From positions 1-64,000 of the forward strand of contig NZ_CP097457.1 of the NCBI RefSeq assembly GCF_024029895.1: 64,000 nt of DNA, written 5' to 3'. Of this stretch, positions 50,106-59,656 are shown piece after piece (within the stretch, counting starts at the first letter, position 1; every line of letters starts with the position of its first letter). The notes under the pieces were generated by a model. That model saw only the letters and a program-made list of their open reading frames with translations. It ran no database searches and had not been told where the DNA came from. The translations under genes were made by a program, and so were the position numbers. Source of the stretch: Buchnera aphidicola (Periphyllus lyropictus). GTDB taxonomy: Bacteria > Pseudomonadota > Gammaproteobacteria > Enterobacterales > Enterobacteriaceae.

Positions 50106-50540
50106 TTATAAAAAATAAAATAAATTAATTAATTGTTCTAATTTTTTTTTTATAAAAAAATTTTTTTTATATAAATCTTTAAAAGATAATTTTTTATATA
50201 ATATATCAAATTTTTTGTAATTTTTTTGAATATTAATTAATTTTTTAGTATTTTTTTTTATTTTCATTAAAACAATATCTTTTTTTTTATTATAATTTAT
50301 GATTTTTTTTTTCATAAATTTAAAAAAATTATTAAAATAATTTAAATAAAAAAAATTAGTTTTATTATTTAAAAAAATATTATTTTGATATGCATTTTTA
50401 AATTGAATTTTTTTTAAAAAAATCAATTTATTTTTAATTTTTTTTTTTTTTTTTAACAATTTTTTTAAATAATTTTTTTTTTTAATTTCATTACATTTAT
50501 TTATCTTAATTAATAACTTAAAAAAATTAAAATTTTTCAT
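50106..50540 (-). CDS. fliJ: Probable flagellar export chaperone FliJ
   Basis: 144 residues (E. coli 147), very rich in Lys, Asn, Phe and Ile. No motif is strong; predicted largely helical and coiled-coil like FliJ, which escorts export chaperones and engages the FliI ATPase. Its place directly after fliI (29 bases) is the main reason for the name. The next gene in E. coli, fliK, and then fliL are missing: only 161 bases separate it from fliMN. Confidence 0.72.
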   Translation of the reverse strand: MKNFNFFKLLIKINKCNEIKKKNYLKKLLKKKKKIKNKLIFLKKIQFKNAYQNNIFLNNKTNFFYLNYFNNFFKFMKKKIINYNKKKDIVLMKIKKNTKKLINIQKNYKKFDILYKKLSFKDLYKKNFFIKKKLEQLINLFYFL

Positions 50541-50569
50541 AAAATTTTTATAAAATTAAAAAAATATTT

Positions 50570-51940
50570 TTAAAATATTTTTTTTAAATGTTGAATAGAT
50601 TTTTTAAAATCATAATTAATATTAATATCCTGTTTTAAAAATTTTTTTAAATAATTTTGAATTTTTAAAGATTTATCTAAAATTAAATTATTTCCTCGAA
50701 CATATACTCCAACACTTAATAAATCTTTATTTTTCTTTAAAGAAAATAAATATTTCTTAAAAAGAATACTTAATTTATAATGAAAAGGAGTAACTATATT
50801 AGACATAACTCGACTCATAGAAGAAGAAATATCAATTGCAGGAAAAATACCTTCATTAAAATAATTTTTAGATAAAATAATATGACCATCTAAAATAGAT
50901 TTCACAAAATTAGAAATAAAATCTAAATTTTCATTTATATCTGTTAAAATAGTGTAAAAAGCTGTAATTGAACCACTATTTTTACTTTTTCCATTACCTG
51001 AACGTTCTAATAAATTAGAAATTTTAGAAAAAACAGAAGTTGGATAACCATTTAATGAAGGAAATTCTCCACATGACAAACTAACTTCTCTTTGAGATAA
51101 AATATATCGAGTTAATGAATCAATTATTAATAAAACTTTAAAATTTAAATCTCTAAAATATTCAGCAACTCTAGTTGCATATTCTGCACCTTTTATTTTT
51201 AATAAAGCTGAAGAATTAGAAGGTGAAGCTATTACTATTGCTCTTAATAAACCTTTTTTTCCTAGAATATTTTCTATAAATTCTTTTATTTCTCTTCCTC
51301 GTTCTCCAATTAATCCAATTACCACAATATCTACTTTACTATATTTAGCAATCATTCCTAATAAAAAACTTTTTCCTAAACCAGCTTGAGAAAAAATTCC
51401 TATTCTTTGACCAACCCCAATAGTAAGTAAAGCATTTATAGATCGAATTCCTACATCAAAAACATCTGAAATAGGAAATCTATTCATAGGATTAATAAAA
51501 TTTTTAGAAATTAAATTATAATATTTTATAGAAGATTTAAGTAATCTTCCATCTAAAGGTTGCCCTAATCCATTTAATACTCTTCCTAATAATGATTTTC
51601 CAAGAGGAATTTTATATAAACAATTAAAATTATTTTTATATCCCTTATTTTTAGAATAAACTCTTGCTCCTGGATAAAATCCATAATTATCACAAAAAAC
51701 TATTACAAATAATTTATTTTTTTTAAAATTAATTACCTCACCTTGAGCTTCTAAAATATCATTATCAACATAACGTTCAATATAACATATTGATCCTATA
51801 GGTAAAACTAAACCTTGAACTTCTAATAATAAACCAGTAACTTTAACTAATATTCCATGATGAATAATTTTTGGAAATTTTTTTAAATTTTTATAAATAT
51901 TATTAATATTTTTTAACCAATTATTTATTTTTTTATTCAT
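50570..51940 (-). CDS. fliI: Flagellum-specific ATPase FliI
   Basis: F1-like ATPase of the export apparatus. 456 residues (E. coli 457). Walker A GIFSQAGLGKSFLLGMIAK, catalytic Glu in IGLIGERGREIKEF, Walker B VLLIIDSLTRYILSQREVSL, and GSITAFYTILT are all intact; DVGIRSINALLTIGVGQRIG is standard. fliI overlaps fliH by 4 bases, indicating translational coupling. Confidence 0.97.
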   Translation of the reverse strand: MNKKINNWLKNINNIYKNLKKFPKIIHHGILVKVTGLLLEVQGLVLPIGSICYIERYVDNDILEAQGEVINFKKNKLFVIVFCDNYGFYPGARVYSKNKGYKNNFNCLYKIPLGKSLLGRVLNGLGQPLDGRLLKSSIKYYNLISKNFINPMNRFPISDVFDVGIRSINALLTIGVGQRIGIFSQAGLGKSFLLGMIAKYSKVDIVVIGLIGERGREIKEFIENILGKKGLLRAIVIASPSNSSALLKIKGAEYATRVAEYFRDLNFKVLLIIDSLTRYILSQREVSLSCGEFPSLNGYPTSVFSKISNLLERSGNGKSKNSGSITAFYTILTDINENLDFISNFVKSILDGHIILSKNYFNEGIFPAIDISSSMSRVMSNIVTPFHYKLSILFKKYLFSLKKNKDLLSVGVYVRGNNLILDKSLKIQNYLKKFLKQDININYDFKKSIQHLKKIF

Positions 51941-52608
51941 AAATAATCCTCTAAAAAAAGTAATTTACACATTTCGTTCCAAGAAAAAGGAATATTAGCA
52001 TTAAAAAAACTTTTATTAAAAGAAATTCTACATCCTCCAGGAAGAACTGAATTATCAATTATAATTTTACAATTATATTGTAATAAAATTTTTTTAAAAG
52101 TTTTAGATATTAATTTTTTATCTTCTTTATGTATAAATAATTTTATTTTTCTTAATCCATCAAAATTATCTCTTAAAATTTTCTTAACATTAAATAATAA
52201 TATAGATTTCTTAATAACTGGTTGACTTTTAATAATACGAGCTGCAATTTTTAAAGAAATACATGCAATTTTTTTAGATATATTAGAATCTAATAAATCT
52301 AAAGATAATTTAAATTCAGACAAAATTTTTCTTAATATATATTGATTTTTTTTTTTAATTTTTAAATATTTTAAAAATTTTTTTTGAATTTTTTTTTTTT
52401 TAAATGATTTTTCTAACAATTCTTTATTTTTTTTAAAATATTTATTTTTTTTTAAAAACTTATTTTTATATTTATTTTTTTTTAAATTATAAAATAAATT
52501 TTTATTTAAATTTAAATCTGAATTTTTTATTTTTAATTTGTCTTGATCCTTTAACAATTTTTTAGGATTCCATAATTTCCATTTTTTTTTAAAATCAGAA
52601 TCAGACAT
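51937..52608 (-). CDS. fliH: Flagellar assembly protein FliH
   Basis: Regulates FliI and links it to the C-ring. 223 residues (E. coli 228). KKWKLWNPKKL is the Trp-containing N-terminal motif that binds FliN (E. coli LPWKTWTPDDL-like), then a long Lys-rich helical region, and a C-terminal domain with VKKILRDNFDGLRKIKLFIHKED and LPGGCRISFN. Overlaps fliG by 8 bases and fliI by 4. Confidence 0.9.
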   Translation of the reverse strand: MSDSDFKKKWKLWNPKKLLKDQDKLKIKNSDLNLNKNLFYNLKKNKYKNKFLKKNKYFKKNKELLEKSFKKKKIQKKFLKYLKIKKKNQYILRKILSEFKLSLDLLDSNISKKIACISLKIAARIIKSQPVIKKSILLFNVKKILRDNFDGLRKIKLFIHKEDKKLISKTFKKILLQYNCKIIIDNSVLPGGCRISFNKSFFNANIPFSWNEMCKLLFLEDYL

Positions 52609-53596
52609 TTAAATTTCCTAATTTTTTTACTAAAGAAAATTTTTTCTTAAAAATTTTAATTAAAAATTTTAAAACATATTTTCTAGATGAATTAATGTCT
52701 TCTATTGAATATTGAATATTATCGTTTAAATAATATAAAATTTTTTTTGCATTTTTTTTAGAAATATTTTGAAAAATTTTTTCTTTTAATAAATTATTTG
52801 ATTGAATTAAAGAAATTGATAATTTTTTTAAATTTATATTTTTTAAAAAAATTTTTATATCTTGATCACTTAAATCTAAAATATCGTTTAAAGAAAACAT
52901 ATTTTTTATAATTTTACAAGCTAAATTTTTATTTTTATTAAAAATATTTTTTAATAAAGAATTTTTTTCTTTTATATCTAAATAGTTTAAAATTTTTGCA
53001 GAAATTTTATATCCAGATTTTTTTAATATTATATTATTAAATTTTTTTAAAATATCTTTCATTATTTTATTAAATTTAACTAATCCAAATAATTCAATAC
53101 CATTATAATTTGAAATTCTATAAATTATTTCATTTCTCATATCTTTATCAAAAGTTAATAATATTTTTGAAGATTGAGAATAATTTAAACAAATTAAAAT
53201 CATAGAAATAATTTGAGGATGTTCATTTTTAATTAAAAATCCTATTTTATTAGGATTTATTAAATTAAAAGTTTGAATAATTTTTTTATTAATTTTTATA
53301 TTTTTAGAATAATTTAAAAATTCTTTTTTATTTTTTTCTCCAAAAGAATTTATTAATAATGAAGTTAAATGATCTTTTTTTAAAAAATTATTATCTAAAT
53401 ATTTTTTATAAATTTTATTATATTCATTTAAGACATTTTTTGTATCTGAAACGAAAATTTTTTCATTTATTATCATAAAATTAATAATTTCTTTAATTTC
53501 ATAAGTTGTTAAATGTTTTAAAATCAATAAAACTTCATTTTCACTCATTGACATTAATAATATTATACTTTTTCTTAAACCATTTTTACTAATCAT
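52601..53596 (-). CDS. fliG: Flagellar C-ring protein FliG, torque residues lost
   Basis: Binds FliF and forms the rotor. 331 residues, exactly as E. coli, so numbering agrees. NGLRKSIILLMSMSENEVLLILKHL, EHPQIISMILICLNY (EHPQ motif) and LLKEKIFQNIS are well kept. The five torque-related charged residues change: Lys264 to Ile, Arg281 to Lys, Asp288 and Asp289 to Tyr, Arg297 to Ser. The scaffold is retained without rotation chemistry. Overlaps fliF by 8 bases. Confidence 0.95.
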   Translation of the reverse strand: MISKNGLRKSIILLMSMSENEVLLILKHLTTYEIKEIINFMIINEKIFVSDTKNVLNEYNKIYKKYLDNNFLKKDHLTSLLINSFGEKNKKEFLNYSKNIKINKKIIQTFNLINPNKIGFLIKNEHPQIISMILICLNYSQSSKILLTFDKDMRNEIIYRISNYNGIELFGLVKFNKIMKDILKKFNNIILKKSGYKISAKILNYLDIKEKNSLLKNIFNKNKNLACKIIKNMFSLNDILDLSDQDIKIFLKNINLKKLSISLIQSNNLLKEKIFQNISKKNAKKILYYLNDNIQYSIEDINSSRKYVLKFLIKIFKKKFSLVKKLGNLNV

Positions 53597-55283
53597 TATT
53601 TTTATTAATCCATTTTCTAATAATCATAGCTGATATTTCTGGATCATTTTTAAAAAAATCAGGAACTTTTTCTTTAAATTTTTTATTTTTATAAATAGTT
53701 TCTTTGTTTTCTTTTATATATTTTTCTTCTAATTTATTCTCAATTAAATTTATATTTGTAAAATATTTTTTAGCATATTTCATAAAAATAAAATTACTGT
53801 TTTGAATTTTTTTTGTTAAACGTTTAAAAGAATAAAAAGAAGTAAACAGTAATATTCCAAAAAAAAATAAAATAAACCAAGGAACTAAAATAAACATTTT
53901 ATTGAAACTTTCTTTTTTATGAATAGGAGAATATTTAAGTAAAGAAGATTCTGAATTACAAAATCTATAATTAACAATATTTATAGAATCTCCTTTATAT
54001 AAAGAAAATCCTATAACTCCTTTAACTAATTCTTTAATATTTTGTAATTCTTTAGAATTTAAAGGAACATATTCTCCTTTAGCATTTTTTTTATCATTTA
54101 TAAGTATAGAAACTGATAAAGTTTTAATTTTTCCAAAACTAAAAATTTTTCTTGAATTTTCATGATCTTTTTCATTAAAATTTTTTGAAATATTACTAAT
54201 TTTAAAATTAAAATTTTTAAGTTTTTTATCATCTAAATTTAGATTAATAGATTCAAAACGATTAATTTTATTTTTTTTATTTAAATTGAATGTTTTAGTA
54301 GGAAAAAAATTAACAATAGAAGTAACATATTTTTTGTTTCCATTTTGATGTAAATTTAAAATATTATTATTTTCAATATTTTTATTTAAAAAAATATCAT
54401 TTATTTGTTTATTAAAATTAGAACAATAAGATTCATTTATTTTTTCATTTATATTAAAATCAATTTGAGCAGTTACTCTAGCTAATACATTATTTTTTCC
54501 AAATATTGGAAATAATAAACTTTCTATTTTTTTTTGATATTTATTCTCAATTAAATTAATATAATTTAAATTTTTATCATCAATACATTGATAAGAATAA
54601 TTCTTAGGATTACTTAATAATTCTCCAAATTGATTAATAATAGAAATATTTTTTTTTGGTAAATTTGATATACTATTAGATAAAAGCTCAATAATTGAAT
54701 TAGAAATATCAAAATCTTGTTTTTTATTATATGTATTTATATTTAAAAACACCGAAGCTGAAGAAAAATTATCTTCATCAAAAAAAAAAGAAGTTTTTGG
54801 AATAGCAATATGTACTCTTGCGCTTTGAACAAAATTTAATTTTTCTATTGTTCTTGATAATTCTCCTTCTAAAGCTCTTTGATAATTTATTTGTTCATTA
54901 AAATCACTAATTCCAAACCTTTCTTTATCTAATAATTCAAAACCAGGAAGATCATTTTTTGATTTAAAATTTAAAATATGATTTTGAAATTCATTAATCT
55001 TATCTTCAGGAATTAATAAAGAACCTGAATTTAAAGAATATTTATATGGAATATTTAAATTTATTAATTTTCTAATAATAACTTTACTATCTGAAAAAGA
55101 TAAATTTTTATAAATAATTTGATAATTAGAACTTTGAATTCTAGAAGATAAAAAAGTAACAATAATTAATCCAAAAAATAAAATAAAAAAAACTGTTTTT
55201 ATATTTTTTTTTAAATAAAAAAATATTTTTTCAAAAATATTTTTTTCATTTAGATCTAAATTCTCTATAATAGGAATTTTCAT
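53589..55283 (-). CDS. fliF: Flagellar MS-ring protein FliF
   Basis: Forms the inner-membrane MS ring that houses the export gate. 564 residues (E. coli 552). N-terminal transmembrane segment about 30-47, ring-building domains with YKNLSFSDSKVIIRKLINLNIPYK, GFELLDKERFGISDFNEQINYQRALEGELSRTI (read in parts) and SARVHIAIPK, a second transmembrane segment about 465-485, and a C-terminal tail ending SAMIIRKWI for FliG binding. First gene of the fliF-G-H-I-J run; divergent from fliE. Confidence 0.97.
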   Translation of the reverse strand: MKIPIIENLDLNEKNIFEKIFFYLKKNIKTVFFILFFGLIIVTFLSSRIQSSNYQIIYKNLSFSDSKVIIRKLINLNIPYKYSLNSGSLLIPEDKINEFQNHILNFKSKNDLPGFELLDKERFGISDFNEQINYQRALEGELSRTIEKLNFVQSARVHIAIPKTSFFFDEDNFSSASVFLNINTYNKKQDFDISNSIIELLSNSISNLPKKNISIINQFGELLSNPKNYSYQCIDDKNLNYINLIENKYQKKIESLLFPIFGKNNVLARVTAQIDFNINEKINESYCSNFNKQINDIFLNKNIENNNILNLHQNGNKKYVTSIVNFFPTKTFNLNKKNKINRFESINLNLDDKKLKNFNFKISNISKNFNEKDHENSRKIFSFGKIKTLSVSILINDKKNAKGEYVPLNSKELQNIKELVKGVIGFSLYKGDSINIVNYRFCNSESSLLKYSPIHKKESFNKMFILVPWFILFFFGILLFTSFYSFKRLTKKIQNSNFIFMKYAKKYFTNINLIENKLEEKYIKENKETIYKNKKFKEKVPDFFKNDPEISAMIIRKWINKNND

Positions 55284-55453
55284 ATATTTTTATTGCCTAA
55301 ATAAGTTTTTAAAGAAAAAAGTTTATAAAAAAATTTAAATTAATAAAATATTAAAAAATTTTTAATATAAATTTTATTTAAACATAATTTATATATAACA
55401 ATTCTATCAAAAAATAAAAATATTTTAAAAAATTATTTTTATAGGAAAAAAAA

Positions 55454-55762
55454 ATGATTATAAATAAAAATAGCTACTTATTTCATATAAAAAATAAATA
55501 TCACAAAAATAATTTTAATAAAAATATAAATTTTTTAAATAAAAACTCTTTTAAATATAATCAAAAATCATTTAAAAAATTATATGAAATAGAACATTTA
55601 AATAAAAATAACATACAAAAAAATTACATAAAAAAAAATAATAAACAAATAAAAAAAATATTAAAAAATCTAGATAAATATGAAATTTCTTTTAAAGTAG
55701 CAATTCAAATTAGAAATAAATTAATTTCTGCTTATCATGAAATAATGAATATACAAATATAA
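55454..55762 (+). CDS. fliE: Flagellar hook-basal body protein FliE
   Basis: Joins the MS ring to the rod. 102 residues (E. coli 104). The conserved C-terminus is KYEISFKVAIQIRNKLISAYHEIMNIQI, matching [25 protein letters not shown]. The N-terminal half is Lys and Asn rich and not conserved. Preceded by AGGAAAA. Divergent from fliF, as in E. coli; followed by a strong terminator. Confidence 0.94.
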   Translation: MIINKNSYLFHIKNKYHKNNFNKNINFLNKNSFKYNQKSFKKLYEIEHLNKNNIQKNYIKKNNKQIKKILKNLDKYEISFKVAIQIRNKLISAYHEIMNIQI

Positions 55763-55771
55763 ATAATATAA

Positions 55772-55816
55772 TTTTTTTAATCTCGTACTTAAAACTTAAG
55801 TATGAGATTAAAAAAA
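55772..55816. terminator. Strong bidirectional terminator between fliE and gltX
   Basis: TTTTTTTAATCTCGTACTTAA at 55772-55792 and its complement at 55796-55816, with one G-T pair and a 3-base loop AAC, form a 21-base stem flanked by a T run on each strand. Read on either strand it has the form of an intrinsic terminator for these convergent genes. Confidence 0.88.
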
Positions 55817-55944
55817 TTTTTTAAAATTGAAATAAAAAAATGAATATTTTAAAAAAAAACTATATAAATTACATATTAAATAAAAAAAATAAATAATTCA
55901 ATTGTTCAATAATTTTTTTTTTTTTAAAAATTATTAAATAAAAT

Positions 55945-57357
55945 TTATTTTATAAAAAATTTTTTTAAATATTTTAAAAATCTTTTTATTTTTTTTAAAG
56001 ATTTTTTTTTTCCCATAAAAAATATAATTTTATTAATACTTATAGAATAAGAAGATCCAATTAAAGCAATTCTAATTGGAAAAATAATTTTTTTTAATGA
56101 AATATTTAAAATAACAGATAATTTCTTTATAATTTTTAAAATATTATTCATATTCCAATTTAATAATTTATTAAGTTCTTTATAAAAATTTTTTAAAATA
56201 AAAACAGTATTTTTTGTTACACCATTATTAATCCATTTTTTATTATAATTAATATTTAATTTTTTATAAAAACAAAAAATTGAATTAAATAATTCATTTA
56301 AAGTATAACAATGAGGAGAAAAATGTTTAATTATTAAATCTAAAGAAGGTCCTTTTTTTAAATTTATATTTTTTTTTTTAAAAAAATTTTTCAAAATATT
56401 TTTTGTATTTATTTTTAAATTATTAATATAATACTTATTTAACCATAATAATTTTTTTTCATCAAAAACACTTGAAGATTTAGTTATTGATTTAAAATTA
56501 AATAAATTAATCATTTCTTTTATACTAAAAATCTCTTGATTTCCATGAGACCATCCTAAACGAACAACATAATTTAAAATTGCTTCTGGTAAATATCCTA
56601 ATTTTTTATACTCTAAAATATTAATTTTATTATTTCTTTTAGATAAAACTTTTCTTTTAGTATTTAAAATCATTGATAAATGAGAATAATATGGTATTTT
56701 TGCATTTAATGCAGATAAAATATTTATTTGACGAGGAGTATTATTAATATGATCTTCTCCTCTAATTACATGAGTAATATTAGAATAAATATCATCAATT
56801 ACAACACAAAAATTATATGTTGGAATTCCATTTTCTCTCTGAATAATTAAATCATCTAATTCAGAATTATTAAAAACAATTTTTCCTCTGACTAAATCAT
56901 TAAAAGATACTTTTCCAGAAATAGGATTTTTAAATCTTACAACATATTTATTAAAACTTTGAAAAGATTTTTTTATACTTCTACACCTTTTATCATATTT
57001 AGGTTTTTCTCCTTTTAATATTTGATTTTTTTTAATAGTATTTAATACTTCACTATTACAATAACATTTATATGCTAAATCATTTTTTAACATAAAATTA
57101 ATAACTTTTTGATAATCATTTATTCTTTTACTTTGAAAATAAGGACCTTCATTCCAATCTAAATTTAACCATTTTAATGTTTTAATAATATTTTTTGAAA
57201 AAACATCACTAGACCTAGAAATATCCGTATCTTCAATTCTTAATATAAAAGATCCATTATTTTGTTTCGCATATAACCAAGAATAAAAAGCTGTTCTAAT
57301 ATTTCCAAAATGTAAATCTCCTGTAGGACTAGGAGCAAAACGTGTTTTTATAAACAT
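55945..57357 (-). CDS. gltX: Glutamyl-tRNA synthetase
   Basis: Class I synthetase. 470 residues (E. coli 471). RFAPSPTGDLHFGNIRTAFY (HIGH region), FILRIEDTDISRS, GIPTYNFCVVIDD, VIRGEDHINNTPRQ and the KRKVLSKRNN (KMSKS) loop are intact. Zinc-site cysteines include CYCNSEV. Lys-rich C-terminal anticodon domain. tRNA-Val and tRNA-Lys lie just upstream on the opposite strand, like E. coli valUXY-lysV. Confidence 0.97.
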   Translation of the reverse strand: MFIKTRFAPSPTGDLHFGNIRTAFYSWLYAKQNNGSFILRIEDTDISRSSDVFSKNIIKTLKWLNLDWNEGPYFQSKRINDYQKVINFMLKNDLAYKCYCNSEVLNTIKKNQILKGEKPKYDKRCRSIKKSFQSFNKYVVRFKNPISGKVSFNDLVRGKIVFNNSELDDLIIQRENGIPTYNFCVVIDDIYSNITHVIRGEDHINNTPRQINILSALNAKIPYYSHLSMILNTKRKVLSKRNNKINILEYKKLGYLPEAILNYVVRLGWSHGNQEIFSIKEMINLFNFKSITKSSSVFDEKKLLWLNKYYINNLKINTKNILKNFFKKKNINLKKGPSLDLIIKHFSPHCYTLNELFNSIFCFYKKLNINYNKKWINNGVTKNTVFILKNFYKELNKLLNWNMNNILKIIKKLSVILNISLKKIIFPIRIALIGSSYSISINKIIFFMGKKKSLKKIKRFLKYLKKFFIK

Positions 57358-57472
57358 TTTTTCTCTTATTTTTTAAATTTAATTGTATTTTTATATAAAA
57401 ATATTATATAATAGGTAAAAAATTTTAAAAATTAAAAAAAAAAAAATAAATTAAAAAATTTTATAAAATATA

Positions 57473-57545
57473 GGGTGATTAGCTCAGTTGGTAGAGCGCC
57501 TCTCTTACACGGAGGAAGTCGGCGGTTCAAATCCGTCATTACCCA
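57473..57545 (+). tRNA. valT: tRNA-Val(UAC)
   Basis: 73-base cloverleaf: acceptor GGGTGAT/ATTACCC, D stem GCTC/GAGC, anticodon stem CCTCT/GGAGG with loop CTTACAC giving TAC (57506-57508), T stem GGCGG/CCGTC with loop TTCAAAT, discriminator A, no encoded CCA. Followed after 3 bases by tRNA-Lys. Same order as E. coli valU-X-Y-lysV, with only one valine copy left. Confidence 0.95.
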
Positions 57546-57548
57546 AAA

Positions 57549-57621
57549 GGGTCGTTAGCTCAGTCGGTAGAGCAGTTGACTTTTAATCAATTGGTCGCAG
57601 GTTCAAATCCTGCACGACCCA
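57549..57621 (+). tRNA. lysV: tRNA-Lys(UUU)
   Basis: 73-base cloverleaf: acceptor GGGTCGT/ACGACCC, anticodon stem GTTGA/TCAAT with loop CTTTTAA giving TTT (57582-57584), T stem GCAGG/CCTGC with loop TTCAAAT. CCA is not encoded. It reads the AAA codon, the most frequent codon type in this genome. The convergent ligA ends 8 bases further. Confidence 0.96.
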
Positions 57622-57628
57622 AAAATTA

Positions 57629-59656
57629 TTAAATTTTTTTATTTTTATATAAAAATTTAAAAAATTTTTTTTGTTTAATTATTCGAACACCTAATTTTTT
57701 AGATTTAATTAAATTTATTCCTGGATTTTTCCCTTGAACAACAAAATCTAATTTATTAGAAACACTTTTTTTAATTTCAACACCATAATATCTTAATTTT
57801 TTTATTATTTCATTTCGAGAAAAATTTTTTAATTTTCCAGTAATTAAAATTTTTTTATTATAAAAAAAAGAATTTCTTTTATTTTTTTTTAGTTTATTAA
57901 TTAAAGAAAATTTAGAAATACTATTAGAATATTTTTTTATTATATTTTGATTTTTAAAATTTGAAAAAAAACAAAATAAATTTCTTGATATTTTTTTTCC
58001 TATTCCTGAAATTTTTAAAAAATCCAATTCATGTGCAGAAATTAAATTATTAATGTCTTTAAAAAAAAATGCTAATTTTTTTGAAACATTTTTACCTACA
58101 CCTTTAATACCGAAAGAAAAAATAAATTTATCTAAACTTATTAATTTAAATTTATTTAACGAATTTAAAATTTTTTTTGTAGTTTTATTTCCAACATAAT
58201 TTAAACTTTTTAAAATTTTTTCATTTAAATTAAGAAAATCAATCGGACTATAAAACTTATTTTTTTCTACTAATTGATTAATTATTTTTGGCCCTAAACT
58301 ATCTATTGAAAGTGAAGTTTTAGAAAAAAAATGAATTAAACGTTTTTTAATTTGATCTAAACAAAAAAAATAGTTACTACAATAATTACGTTTACCATTT
58401 AATGAAGATTTTAAAATAGAATTACAAGAAGGACAAAATAATGGAAAAGAAATTTTATTTAAAGAATTTTGATTTAATTTATTTTTTACTCGAATAATTT
58501 TAGGTATTACATCTCCAGCTCTACAAACATAAACTTTAGAACCAACATATAAATTTAATTTATTCATTTCACTTTTATTATATAAAGAAGCTTTTCTAAC
58601 AGTAACTCCAGATATTTTTATTGGAAAAAATTTTGCTACTGGAGTGATTATTCCAGTTCTTCCAACTTGAAATATAACATTTTTTAATTTTGTTTTTTTT
58701 CCTTTATTTTTAAATTTATATGCAATAGCCCAACGTGGAGATCTAGAAGTAAAACCTATTTTTTTTCTTAATTTTAAAGAATTTACTTTAATAACAATTC
58801 CATCAATATCAAAATTTAATAACATTCTATTTTTTTTAATATTTAAATAAAAATTAAAAATATTTTTAATAGAAGAACACAAAAAAATTTCAGAACTAAT
58901 TTTAAAACCCCAATTCTTGATTTTTAATAAAATTTTATAATAACTATCAATATTTTTAAAATAATTAAATAATTCAAATCCATGACATACAAATCTTAAC
59001 TTTCTATGAAATAATTGATTAAATTTTTTTTGAAGTAAAGACCCTGAAGCTAAATTTCTAGCACTAGAAAATTTATTAATATTTAATTTTAAATTATTTT
59101 GATTTAATTTTAAAAAATCTTTTTTTAACATAAAAACTTCACCTCTAATTTCTATTAATTCAGGAAAATTATTTCCTTTTAAAATTAAAGGTATATTTTT
59201 AACAAAAAAAATGTTTTTAGTTACATCTTCTCCTTTCTCACCATCTCCTCTTGTAAAAGCTTTTATTAAAATTCCTTTTTTATAAATTAAATTCACAGCT
59301 ATTCCATCAAATTTTAACTCACAACAAAAAGATACAATTTTATTATATTTTTGATATTTTAAAATTTTTTTATAAAAAGAAAAAAAATTTTCTTTATTAA
59401 AAGTATTTTCTAAAGAAAGCATAGGAGTTAAATGATTAGTATAAGAATTTTTTTTTGAAATATTAAAACCAATCAAGTTTGTAGGAGAATTTCTATTCTC
59501 TTTAATTTTATATTTTTTTTCAAGAAATTGTAATTTTTTAAATAAATAATCATATCTATCATCAGAAATAATTGGTTTATTTAAAATAAAATATAAATAA
59601 TTATGATAAATTAAAATTTCTTGAAGATCTTTAATTCTTTTTTTTATTTTTTTCAT
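57629..59656 (-). CDS. ligA: NAD-dependent DNA ligase
   Basis: Seals nicks in replication and repair. 675 residues (E. coli 671). Adenylation lysine in CELKFDGIAVNL, then AFTRGDGEKGEDVTKN, WAIAYKFKNKGKKT, the OB fold, the zinc finger CPSCNSILKS...YCSN...CLDQIKKRLIHFFS, helix-hairpin-helix units (GVGKNVSKKLA, GIGKKISRNLF) and a C-terminal BRCT with ILITGKLKNFSRNEI. All domains are present. Confidence 0.97.
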   Translation of the reverse strand: MKKIKKRIKDLQEILIYHNYLYFILNKPIISDDRYDYLFKKLQFLEKKYKIKENRNSPTNLIGFNISKKNSYTNHLTPMLSLENTFNKENFFSFYKKILKYQKYNKIVSFCCELKFDGIAVNLIYKKGILIKAFTRGDGEKGEDVTKNIFFVKNIPLILKGNNFPELIEIRGEVFMLKKDFLKLNQNNLKLNINKFSSARNLASGSLLQKKFNQLFHRKLRFVCHGFELFNYFKNIDSYYKILLKIKNWGFKISSEIFLCSSIKNIFNFYLNIKKNRMLLNFDIDGIVIKVNSLKLRKKIGFTSRSPRWAIAYKFKNKGKKTKLKNVIFQVGRTGIITPVAKFFPIKISGVTVRKASLYNKSEMNKLNLYVGSKVYVCRAGDVIPKIIRVKNKLNQNSLNKISFPLFCPSCNSILKSSLNGKRNYCSNYFFCLDQIKKRLIHFFSKTSLSIDSLGPKIINQLVEKNKFYSPIDFLNLNEKILKSLNYVGNKTTKKILNSLNKFKLISLDKFIFSFGIKGVGKNVSKKLAFFFKDINNLISAHELDFLKISGIGKKISRNLFCFFSNFKNQNIIKKYSNSISKFSLINKLKKNKRNSFFYNKKILITGKLKNFSRNEIIKKLRYYGVEIKKSVSNKLDFVVQGKNPGINLIKSKKLGVRIIKQKKFFKFLYKNKKI

